Below, piece after piece: positions 1 to 5,404 of a stretch of 9,553 nt of DNA. The stretch spans positions 1 to 9,553 of the forward strand of contig JANQSM010000041.1 in NCBI GenBank assembly GCA_028284025.1, written 5' to 3'. The position numbers were made by a program, and so were the translations under genes. The first letter of the stretch is position 1, and every line of letters begins with the position of its first letter. Source of the stretch: Alphaproteobacteria bacterium (lineage in GTDB: Bacteria > Pseudomonadota > Alphaproteobacteria > JANQSM01). The notes beneath the pieces are model-generated. The model ran no database searches. It was given only the letters and a program-made list of their open reading frames with translations, and was not told where the DNA came from.

Positions 1-438
1 TAATTGTGCTGCCTTGGACACTGGCAAAATTGCACGAAACCCTTCTCCGGTCAAAGGGTGGCGTGTAAAGAAGGTAAGTTCTCTTAGATCATCGCTAAAA
101 CGCACACCGCTCACAGCCCTTTTATCAAACTCTCCTACAGAATTGAAAATGCGGGAACCCAAACTTGTAACATCCAGTTCAGTTCCGTTTACCAAAATTT
201 TGGCAACCATGACTCTGTCAAAGCTTGTCCGGTGCGGTTGCAAAATATAATCCTGTAAAATATCTGCCGTCGTCGGGCTTTTAAAATGATCATGCCAACC
301 AATATAGCTGTCATCCGCCAGAATACGCTTAGGAAAGAAGAATCCGGGACGTTCATAAAGCTCAACACGTTTGGAAGGACTGCCGCCACAGCCAGCCAGT
401 AAGCAGATTAGAAACACGCACAGTAACCGTGCTGTCAT
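1..438 (-). CDS. Lipoprotein of unknown family, C-terminus cut by window edge
   Basis: The frame is open from an ATG at 438-436 to the window edge (146 codons), so the C-terminus is missing. The N-terminus is a lipoprotein signal peptide: Met-Thr-Ala-Arg, a hydrophobic stretch, then the lipobox L-L-A-G-C with Cys17 as the lipidated residue. Gly18 follows instead of Asp, which fits sorting to the outer membrane. The start is supported by GAGG (449-446), 7 bases upstream of ATG. The mature part is soluble-looking, with a motif around residues 82-90 (VAKILVNG-type) and no family I recognise. It lies 82 bases after the ancestral stop of the secretin gene on the same strand. A secretin-associated role such as a pilotin or assembly lipoprotein is possible, but this is inference from position only. 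It has a candidate promoter of its own (514-486). That it is a real lipoprotein gene is fairly certain; its function is unknown. Confidence 0.8.
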   Translation of the reverse strand, partial: MTARLLCVFLICLLAGCGGSPSKRVELYERPGFFFPKRILADDSYIGWHDHFKSPTTADILQDYILQPHRTSFDRVMVAKILVNGTELDVTSLGSRIFNSVGEFDKRAVSGVRFSDDLRELTFFTRHPLTGEGFRAILPVSKAAQL

Positions 439-485
439 GATATAACCTCAAAGCAATTAAACGCATGCCCTGCTTTTTTCTTTTG

Positions 486-514
486 ACTATAGCACTCACA
501 CCAAAAAAAAGCAA
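486..514 (-). promoter_or_regulatory. Candidate sigma-70-type promoter for the lipoprotein gene
   Basis: Read on the minus strand, TTGCTT (514-509) is followed after exactly 17 bases by TATAGT (491-486). This is a reasonable -35/-10 pair. A transcript would start near 479, about 40 bases ahead of the lipoprotein ATG at 438. The site lies in the 82-base gap between the secretin and the lipoprotein genes. It overlaps an A/T-only inverted repeat (471-479 with 505-513), so part of the apparent signal may be base-composition chance. Confidence 0.35.
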
Positions 515-520
515 AAGATG

Positions 521-672
521 TTAGAATACTTCGTTTTTGACTTTGTAAGGCGGTAGAGTGAGTCCGGAGAAAGCTTCAGAAATCATATGTGCTGTTGTGT
601 GATCGCGCACGATATAAGGTGTGATAAAAATGACAAGTTCGGTTTTGTCAATGCCATCAGTTTGGCCGAAAA
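521..672 (-). pseudogene. Out-of-frame C-terminal end of the secretin gene (frameshift remnant)
   Basis: On the minus strand, the frame that begins at TTC (670-668) and stops at TAA (523-521) encodes 49 residues starting F-G-Q-T-D-G-I-D-K-T-E-L-V-I-F-I-T-P-Y-I. This is the conserved end of the secretin domain (the K-T-E-L-V-I-F-I-T-P-x-I-V motif). It continues to a tail ending K-N-E-V-F. It joins the main secretin frame exactly at the T run 672-669: one extra T there would give a continuous 658-residue protein reading ...V-G-K-A-F-F-G-Q-T-D. The reading as given instead runs through an unrelated tail to a stop at 585-583. The parsimonious explanation is a one-base deletion, either a real mutation or a sequencing or assembly error in a homopolymer. 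The surrounding codons (A-GCC-TTT) do not form a canonical X-XXY-YYZ slippery site. Confidence 0.85.
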
Positions 673-2496
673 GGCTTTACCTACCATGGGAATATCTCCC
701 AAAACAGGGACTTTGCGTTTTGACCGTCTTTGAGAAGATTGAATCAATCCTCCGATCATAATGGTTTGAGTATCTTGAACCACCAGTTCTGTTGTGACTT
801 GGCGGGTGTTAAATGTAGGTTGACCGGTAATGGTAGACACATCCCCCTGGCGAGAATCTTCTACCTCCACCTGTAAAGAAATTTGCCCGTCATCCGTAAT
901 AGTTGGCGTGACACGCAGTGTAATTCCAACTTCTTTTTCTTCAAATTCCTGCTGTGGTAAGCTGGATCCATCCAAAGATGCATCAGAAATAAGCTGGGTT
1001 TTCAATACCCGAATTTCATCGGTACTCTTGATTTCAGCCGTTGCCTTGTTTTTCACCATTACCCGCGGACGTGAAAGAATATTCAAATTGGTTTTGGATG
1101 CCAAAAATTCCAATGTCGCAAATGTATTATCTGACAAAGACACTACATCAATCTGGGTAGAAGGTGAGGTAATGCTTGAATCAGTCAAATCAAATGACGC
1201 ACTGGCGGCTGTGCCAAACCCGGTACCTGCCAAAAACCATTGAACCCCATAGGAAAGATCATCCTGAAGTTGAACTTCCACAATAGTTGCATCAATCATG
1301 GCAGTCGGGGCGTTGTAGTCTAGACGGTCAATCAGTTTCTTAATTTCAAAATACTGATCTGCGACGGCAGCAATCAATAAACTGTTGGTCGGTTCATGCA
1401 CAACCAAAGAGATATCTCCCTCTGCCAAACCAATGCTGGGCATCAGTTCATCCAGAGTTTCTTTTACTTGTTCAGCCAGTTGATTGCGCACAGGATAATA
1501 AAACACTTGCTGTGGATCATAGTCTGGCACGTCAATCTGCTCGATAAAGTCCATAGCCATACGCTTCATCTCAGGAGATTCCGTCACAACAACCACGCGC
1601 TGGGTTCCTGCGATCACTTCTGCCTCTACAGAACGATTATTGTTTTTGTCCTGACCGCCCACCCGTGTAGGGAGATTCTGGAGAAGAGCCGCAACCGTGC
1701 GCGCAGGCACATGACTTGGTACGTACATAAACATGGATTTGCCTTGTAAGTGAGCAATATCAATACGTTCAAGAAATGTTTCAAGCTGTCGCAATTCCCG
1801 GCCGGTGGTGGTGGCAATCAGGATATTGGCATCTTCCAGCACCCGGATTCTCTCCGGACTTACCAAAGATTCAGTGATAAGAGGTACAATGCTGCGCAAA
1901 TTTACGTATCGTAACTTCCACATCTGCACGTGATGGCTTTGATTTTTATTTTCCTGCTCGCGGCGCTTTTGTTCTTCCAGACTTGCCGGTTGCACCAAAT
2001 AGGCATCATTGCTGTAATTAATAGTGACACCCTGCATTTCAATGTAAGACCAGAACAGATCTTTGATCTCTTCAACAGAATAGCGTCCCGATACTTTCCA
2101 GCTGACCCGGCGATCCTTGAAGCCTGGATCAATCTGATAAGGTTCCTTGATAAATTCACGGAACATAAATTTAATCACAGCTTTCAGACTGACCTCTTCG
2201 AAATCCACTTCAAAACGTTTTAGATCATTTGCTGACGCGTGGGACGGAGAGTTCGGGTTTCTGGCTGATTTATCAAAATCACGATAAGCAACATACCCGC
2301 CCTCACGACCGATACGCTTTTCAAGCACCGGTGCATTCGGGTCCGTAATTTTTTGAGTGAATTTTTCCAGGTCGATCGGTGACCGTTGACCGGAGTACGT
2401 ATCCTGCTTGGATGGGAATGGTTGATCAGACAACCCACCACATGCGGATAGAACCAACACAATCACACCTGCCAAGATTCCGTTTCTGATTTTCAT
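583..2496 (-). CDS. Outer-membrane secretin, GspD/PilQ superfamily lipoprotein (frameshifted near 3' end)
   Basis: This forms the gated outer-membrane ring through which pili or type II secretion substrates pass. A lipoprotein signal ends in the lipobox L-S-A-C (Cys19). Approximate domains: N0/STN 95-168, N1 191-247, N2 255-323, N3 330-393, secretin beta-barrel domain from about 399. The barrel start (I-D-A-T-I-V-E-V-Q-L near 401-410, then Y-G-V-Q-W-F-L) is GspD-like. S-R-P-R-V near 475-479 and V-P-V-L-G-D-I-P near 596-603 are family signatures. Upstream, GAGGCGGA precedes the ATG, which directly abuts the stop of the 97-residue gene, so the two are translationally coupled. After residue Phe609 the frame loses homology and ends in an unrelated 28-residue tail (637 aa as read). 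The true C-terminus lies in another frame to position 521. Whether it serves type II secretion, an MSHA-like pilus or another type IV filament cannot be settled from the secretin alone. As written, the final barrel strands are missing and the product is probably non-functional. Confidence 0.85.
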   Translation of the reverse strand: MKIRNGILAGVIVLVLSACGGLSDQPFPSKQDTYSGQRSPIDLEKFTQKITDPNAPVLEKRIGREGGYVAYRDFDKSARNPNSPSHASANDLKRFEVDFEEVSLKAVIKFMFREFIKEPYQIDPGFKDRRVSWKVSGRYSVEEIKDLFWSYIEMQGVTINYSNDAYLVQPASLEEQKRREQENKNQSHHVQMWKLRYVNLRSIVPLITESLVSPERIRVLEDANILIATTTGRELRQLETFLERIDIAHLQGKSMFMYVPSHVPARTVAALLQNLPTRVGGQDKNNNRSVEAEVIAGTQRVVVVTESPEMKRMAMDFIEQIDVPDYDPQQVFYYPVRNQLAEQVKETLDELMPSIGLAEGDISLVVHEPTNSLLIAAVADQYFEIKKLIDRLDYNAPTAMIDATIVEVQLQDDLSYGVQWFLAGTGFGTAASASFDLTDSSITSPSTQIDVVSLSDNTFATLEFLASKTNLNILSRPRVMVKNKATAEIKSTDEIRVLKTQLISDASLDGSSLPQQEFEEKEVGITLRVTPTITDDGQISLQVEVEDSRQGDVSTITGQPTFNTRQVTTELVVQDTQTIMIGGLIQSSQRRSKRKVPVLGDIPMVGKAFSAKLMALTKPNLSFLSHLISCAITQQHI

Positions 2497-2790
2497 TTAT
2501 TCCGCCTCAATCATAATATAATCATCTTTGGTAAACAGAGTCTCTTTATTGCCAATCACTACATACCCACCGGAAAAGACATCTTCTTCAGCCGCCAGTG
2601 CGGGAAGTATTGGTGTCGGTTCAGTGACTGTTGGAGCAAGAGGCAAGGTCACACCTTCACTTAATTCTGTATTTCTATTTTGACCAGGTACTTGCACCAC
2701 TGCATTCAACGCCATGGCCACAAAAAACAAAAATATCGCCCCAATCGTTGCAATTAAAATTCTGTTCAAGTTTGTAAAGCCTGACTGCAC
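2497..2790 (-). CDS. Small single-pass membrane protein, PilP/MshK/GspC-position assembly factor
   Basis: A 97-residue protein with one transmembrane helix at about residues 11-33. A Pro/Thr/Glu-rich linker (about 47-66) follows, then a short acidic C-terminal segment (V-V-I-G-N-K-E-T-L near 77-85). The topology, a short cytoplasmic N-terminus with a periplasmic tail, is that of the adaptors that link the inner-membrane platform to the secretin (PilP, MshK, GspC). No full PilP or GspC homology domain is recognisable. The start is GTG (2790-2788), 2 bases after the stop of the upstream gene, with AGGG 8 bases before it. Its stop abuts the secretin ATG with no gap, so it is clearly in the same operon. 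Function is inferred from gene order and topology; the sequence itself is not diagnostic. Confidence 0.7.
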   Translation of the reverse strand: MQSGFTNLNRILIATIGAIFLFFVAMALNAVVQVPGQNRNTELSEGVTLPLAPTVTEPTPILPALAAEEDVFSGGYVVIGNKETLFTKDDYIMIEAE

Positions 2791-2792
2791 GT

Positions 2793-3308
2793 CTAAAACC
2801 CTGCCTTATTTAAGTCAATTGCCACAACCTCCAGCTCACCTTCAAGATCGATTTGATCTTCAGCACCACGAGAGGTCAGGTTAAAATTTTTCCACTTCGT
2901 TCCCTTACCCAAATCTGACAGCCCCGTTAACAACCGGATGCCATCTTGCCAGGAAGTCGGTTGCGCAGAAACCTGATAGGTCAAATATTGAATATTTTCC
3001 GATCCAGGCCGTGCTGTCTTAATGTTCACTTCCATCCCCTGCACATTAGCAATCTCATCTGCCAGCTGGCGCAGGCGCATTCTTGCCAACTCTGCTGCGG
3101 ATACTGACTGGGTGCTACTTGTGCGAACCCCCATAAGTTCAGCCATTTTTTCCGCATAAATTCCGTAATCAACGGTATATTGCGCCGCAGGTGTATGTTC
3201 CACCAACCGAGGAGCATAATACACCACCAAGCCAAGAAAAAGCACACAAGCCAACAAGGCGACAACCATAAGTGATTTGACTGGTGAACGGCTACCCCGA
3301 AACTGCAT
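2793..3308 (-). CDS. PilO/GspM-like inner-membrane pilus/secretion platform protein
   Basis: A 171-residue protein with a short basic N-terminus, one transmembrane helix (about 12-31) and a periplasmic region. The periplasmic part has a helical segment rich in Glu/Ala/Arg (about 68-90, coiled-coil-like), then an alpha/beta segment (about 92-163) ending in strands of the I-D-L-E-G-E-L-E-V-V type. This layout matches PilO, MshJ and GspM, which dimerise through a ferredoxin-like fold and hold the inner-membrane assembly platform. I place the start at ATG 3308-3306 because GAGGA lies 8 bases upstream. A TTG five codons earlier (3323) directly abuts that Shine-Dalgarno sequence and is unlikely to be used. 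It is followed by the 97-residue protein and the secretin in the PilO-PilP-secretin (MshJ-K-L) order, which supports the call. Sequence similarity alone would leave the exact family open. Confidence 0.7.
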   Translation of the reverse strand: MQFRGSRSPVKSLMVVALLACVLFLGLVVYYAPRLVEHTPAAQYTVDYGIYAEKMAELMGVRTSSTQSVSAAELARMRLRQLADEIANVQGMEVNIKTARPGSENIQYLTYQVSAQPTSWQDGIRLLTGLSDLGKGTKWKNFNLTSRGAEDQIDLEGELEVVAIDLNKAGF

Positions 3309-3361
3309 TTTCTTATTCCTCAATACTACCCTGAATTTAATAGGCTAACTTATACAAAACC

Positions 3362-3370
3362 TGTGGATAA
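3362..3370 (-). promoter_or_regulatory. Perfect consensus DnaA box in the gap upstream of the PilO-like gene
   Basis: The minus strand reads TTATCCACA, identical to the strong E. coli R1-type DnaA-binding 9-mer. It sits in the 114-base non-coding stretch 3309-3422, between the prepilin-like gene and the PilO-like gene. It is flanked on one side by A/T tracts (about 3380-3396) and on the other by TATAAG (3354-3349), which resembles a -10 box but has no good -35 partner. I saw no further DnaA boxes nearby, so it is not an origin. It could be a site where DnaA modulates or titrates, or it could be chance. Confidence 0.4.
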
Positions 3371-3422
3371 GAGAAGGGTTTTTTTGAATTTTTTGTGCCC
3401 TAAAGCCAAAAAAAGGGAGGTT

Positions 3423-3917
3423 TTATTGACCTGGAGGAATCAAACTGGGAAGCAATACTTGTAATTGCTTACCCGTTGTTTCGCCGAAAGTGTAGAGCTG
3501 ATAAGGGCTGTACGCTTCAAAGATGGGTACCTCATACCCATCGAAAGAGAAGTTTTCAACCTGCACCGATTGCATGGGGTAAACCGAAGATTCTGGTGTG
3601 AGAACAACATACTCCCGTCTGTCCTCAAGAGTGTATCGCTCATCAACAGCTAAAGATGCCTTTTGATTCATAAGGTCAGTAATGCGATGCTGTTGCCGTT
3701 GACTGCGAAAATTATAGTCAATCAGTACGCGCACATGATGCAATAGGACGGCTGCGGCAGAACTTAAAATCAGCAAAGTAACAATAATTTCAACCAGGGT
3801 AAAACCAAGCTTTTTACTGACTTGCCCGGGAACGACGTTCTTGCAATTCTTGTCGAACGGCTTGCGTTCTATCCGGTATTTCTGCTTCCTGTTGGCGCGA
3901 AAAGCGTTGAACTTCAC
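3423..3917 (-). CDS. Prepilin-like (pseudopilin) protein with type IV N-methylation signal and long leader
   Basis: The class III signal is clear: G38 followed by F-T-L-V-E, with Glu at mature position +5, then a hydrophobic helix (I-I-V-T-L-L-I-L-S-S-A-A-A-V-L-L). A prepilin peptidase would cut after Gly38 and methylate Phe39, leaving about 126 residues. It would act as a minor pilin or a GspH/I-type pseudopilin inserted in the inner membrane before filament assembly. The rest (about 62-164) is a small globular head without a recognised subfamily. The start is GTG 3917-3915, backed by AAGGA (3928-3924) at 6-base spacing. No ATG, GTG or TTG exists closer to the cleavage site in this frame. 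This gives an unusually long, very basic 38-residue leader, encoded within the last 104 bases of the preceding dockerin-protein gene in a different frame. Prepilin identity is certain; the start is probable. Confidence 0.85.
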   Translation of the reverse strand: MKFNAFRANRKQKYRIERKPFDKNCKNVVPGQVSKKLGFTLVEIIVTLLILSSAAAVLLHHVRVLIDYNFRSQRQQHRITDLMNQKASLAVDERYTLEDRREYVVLTPESSVYPMQSVQVENFSFDGYEVPIFEAYSPYQLYTFGETTGKQLQVLLPSLIPPGQ

Positions 3918-4530
3918 GATATGTCCTTATCATTTGAATAACATCGGCAATATTAACCCTGCCATCTAGATTCAAATCATATACTGAATCTGTACTTCCA
4001 ACAACGACAGCTTGCTTGACTAAATTGATATCCTGTTCATCCAGAACACCATCTTGATCATAATCTAACCCAGTAGGGGCAATCCCGTTAAACACGCCCA
4101 AATCTATCTCATCTTCAGAATCATCCCCACTAGACAATGTTTGCAAAACACTGCCCACAACAACATCAAAAGGAGATGTTAAACCGGACGGTAAGCCTAA
4201 ATACTGAAAAACAAATTGCCCACCGTTCGAGGTGACTATTTGATAGATTGTATTTCCTGACCGTAAAATATAAGTCAACACAGTGCCATTAAAGTCTATA
4301 TCCTGAGCCAAGCTTACGTCGTAACTCCCATCAGCGTTTAGCGTGGTTGTTGCATAAACCGTGCTGGTATCCTCTTGCAATACTATGCTAAGCGTTTCCC
4401 CACCACTAATCGTCAGGTCACTATCCCCAGCCGTAACTGTACCAACATAACGGGCAGAAACCTGAATCTGTGCGTGGGCGACTGATCCAAATATCAAAAA
4501 TGTCCACAGAACTAAAAAGCTGAACCTCAT
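3814..4530 (-). CDS. Secreted protein with dockerin type I-like calcium-binding repeat pair
   Basis: A 238-residue protein heading the minus-strand operon. The first 20 residues are a Sec signal peptide ending A-H-A, with cleavage before Gln21. Residues about 22-120 look like a beta-rich domain (alternating Thr/Val/Ser strands, an N-A-D-G-S-Y turn near 65-70). Residues about 156-205 hold two dockerin/EF-type loops: D156-x-D158-x-D160-G with D164 and D167, and D185-x-N187-x-D189-G with D196, each followed by a helix. Such pairs bind two Ca2+ ions. The tail (206-238) is Arg/Gln/Glu-rich and probably helical. I start at ATG 4530 because it begins the signal peptide and has GAGG and AAGGG upstream; the frame stays open further upstream but runs opposite the phosphatase gene. 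Its last 104 bases overlap the prepilin gene. No cohesin partner is visible. Its role as surface, pilus-associated or secreted protein is inferred from position. Confidence 0.75.
   Translation of the reverse strand: MRFSFLVLWTFLIFGSVAHAQIQVSARYVGTVTAGDSDLTISGGETLSIVLQEDTSTVYATTTLNADGSYDVSLAQDIDFNGTVLTYILRSGNTIYQIVTSNGGQFVFQYLGLPSGLTSPFDVVVGSVLQTLSSGDDSEDEIDLGVFNGIAPTGLDYDQDGVLDEQDINLVKQAVVVGSTDSVYDLNLDGRVNIADVIQMIRTYREVQRFSRQQEAEIPDRTQAVRQELQERRSRASQ
3924..3928 (-). promoter_or_regulatory. Ribosome binding site that decides the prepilin GTG start
   Basis: On the minus strand AAGGA (3928-3924) lies 6 bases before the GTG at 3917. It is located inside the coding sequence of the dockerin-type gene, so the prepilin can be started independently while the upstream frame is still being read. 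It is the main evidence that the long overlap and long leader are real. Confidence 0.6.
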
Positions 4531-4624
4531 CCTCGGTTTGCCCTTACCTACAATTTGCCTAAACTCGTGGTTGAACCTTACGGTAAAATGCATTTGCATG
4601 CAACAAAAAGGCGCAACCGTACTC
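4531..4624. promoter_or_regulatory. Divergent intergenic region with a perfect palindrome
   Basis: These 94 bases separate the dockerin-protein start (minus) from the phosphatase start (plus) and must hold the promoters of both operons, unless these lie inside coding sequence. I could not assign a convincing -35/-10 pair on either strand; TTGAAC (4571-4576) is the best -35-like hexamer on the plus strand. A perfect 10-base palindrome TTGCATGCAA lies at 4594-4603, next to ATGCAT (4588-4593), and is a possible operator. No Pho-box-like CTGTCA repeat was seen here. Confidence 0.35.
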
Positions 4625-5404
4625 ATGAATACACGCAAAAATATACCTTCTCCAAAAGTTTTTCGTGCTATCTGGATTTCTGATGTGCACCTGGGTATAC
4701 CAGCTGCCAAGTCTAAAGCTTTGCTCCAATTTTTAAAGAACACCCGCAGTGAATACCTCTACCTTGTAGGAGATATTATTGATATTTGGGAGGTTCGCAA
4801 ACGTCCTTACTGGACATCGGACGAAAACAATGTGATCCGGCAGATTCTAAAAATTGCAGATCTTGGAACCAAAGTTGTTTTTATACCTGGTAACCATGAT
4901 GAATTTTTTCGAAAATTTGAAGGCCAGGATTATGGTGGCATTAACGTCCAGTTGAACGCAATACACGAGACGGCCGACGGGCGAAAATTTCTGATGATTC
5001 ACGGAGATGAATTTGATGGCGTGATCAAACATATAAAACCGCTGGCATATCTGGGAAGCTGGAGTTACACCCAGCTTTTATTCCTTACCCAAAAACTGAA
5101 TATCATTCGCCGCAAAGCCGGCTTTTCTTATTGGTCTTTGTCCAAATTTTTAAAACAAAAAGTAAAAGATACCGTCAAGTATATCTCTGGCTATGAAAGG
5201 GCTGTGGCTTCCAAAGCCAAGGAATATGGCGTGGAAGGTGTTATCTGCGGCCATATTCACACTCCTGAAATGACAGAAATTGATGAAATAACCTATTGCA
5301 ACTTAGGAGATTGGGTTGAAAGTTGCACGGCTTTGGTGGAACATAAAAATGGCAAATTAGAAATTCTGATCTGGGAAGAATTTGCAAAGGATCTGGGCCT
5401 ATGA
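4625..5404 (+). CDS. COG2908 metallophosphoesterase: PlcP-type phospholipase C or LpxH-like UDP-diacylglucosamine diphosphatase
   Basis: A 259-residue calcineurin-like phosphoesterase with all metal-site motifs: D20-V-H22-L-G, G-D50-I-I-D, G-N90-H91-D-E, I-H126-G-D-E-F-D and G-H210-I-H212. Automatic annotation would usually say UDP-2,3-diacylglucosamine diphosphatase (LpxH-like). However, the insert after the metal-site core (Y-W-S-L near 169-172, then a long lysine-rich helix) and the closing G-D-W-V-E-S-C-T-A segment (228-236) are typical of the alphaproteobacterial branch that includes PlcP. PlcP hydrolyses membrane phospholipids to diacylglycerol during phosphate limitation (known for Sinorhizobium). 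The stop overlaps the next gene by ATGA, and that gene is a glycosyltransferase, as in plcP-agt pairs. I chose ATG 4625; the frame is open back to 4538 and ATG 4598 is an alternative, but family alignment starts just after residue 10. Enzyme class is certain; substrate is open. Confidence 0.85.
   Translation: MNTRKNIPSPKVFRAIWISDVHLGIPAAKSKALLQFLKNTRSEYLYLVGDIIDIWEVRKRPYWTSDENNVIRQILKIADLGTKVVFIPGNHDEFFRKFEGQDYGGINVQLNAIHETADGRKFLMIHGDEFDGVIKHIKPLAYLGSWSYTQLLFLTQKLNIIRRKAGFSYWSLSKFLKQKVKDTVKYISGYERAVASKAKEYGVEGVICGHIHTPEMTEIDEITYCNLGDWVESCTALVEHKNGKLEILIWEEFAKDLGL

Noticed and set aside
471..513. Inverted repeat TGCTTTTTT (471-479) with AAAAAAGCA (505-513), possible terminator between secretin and lipoprotein genes
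   Set aside because: The stem is almost entirely A/T, the loop is 25 bases and there is no GC-rich base or matching T run, so it does not look like an intrinsic terminator; it overlaps the promoter-like site instead.
669..675. Programmed -1 ribosomal frameshift in the secretin gene
   Set aside because: Codons before the shift are AAA-GCC-TTT, which do not form an X-XXY-YYZ slippery heptamer, and no clear downstream stem was seen; a one-base deletion or sequencing error is simpler.
830..1243. Long open frame on the plus strand opposite the secretin gene
   Set aside because: It mirrors the secretin domain on the other strand, has no family-like motifs and no ribosome site of note. The same holds for other frames at 1396-1749 and 1930-2223.
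3309..3323. TTG start for the PilO-like gene at 3323
   Set aside because: The TTG directly abuts the GAGGA ribosome-binding sequence that serves the ATG at 3308.
3340..3400. Replication origin around the DnaA box
   Set aside because: Only one box is present with no clustered boxes, and genes flank it on both sides in the same operon; a regulatory or chance site is more likely.
4538..4624. Upstream extension of the phosphatase to position 4538
   Set aside because: The extra 29 residues do not resemble the family N-terminus and lie in the divergent promoter region; Met at 4625 gives the expected length.
4531..4743. Extension of the dockerin protein upstream to 4743
   Set aside because: The added 71 residues run opposite the phosphatase gene and would bury the signal peptide that starts cleanly at Met 4530.
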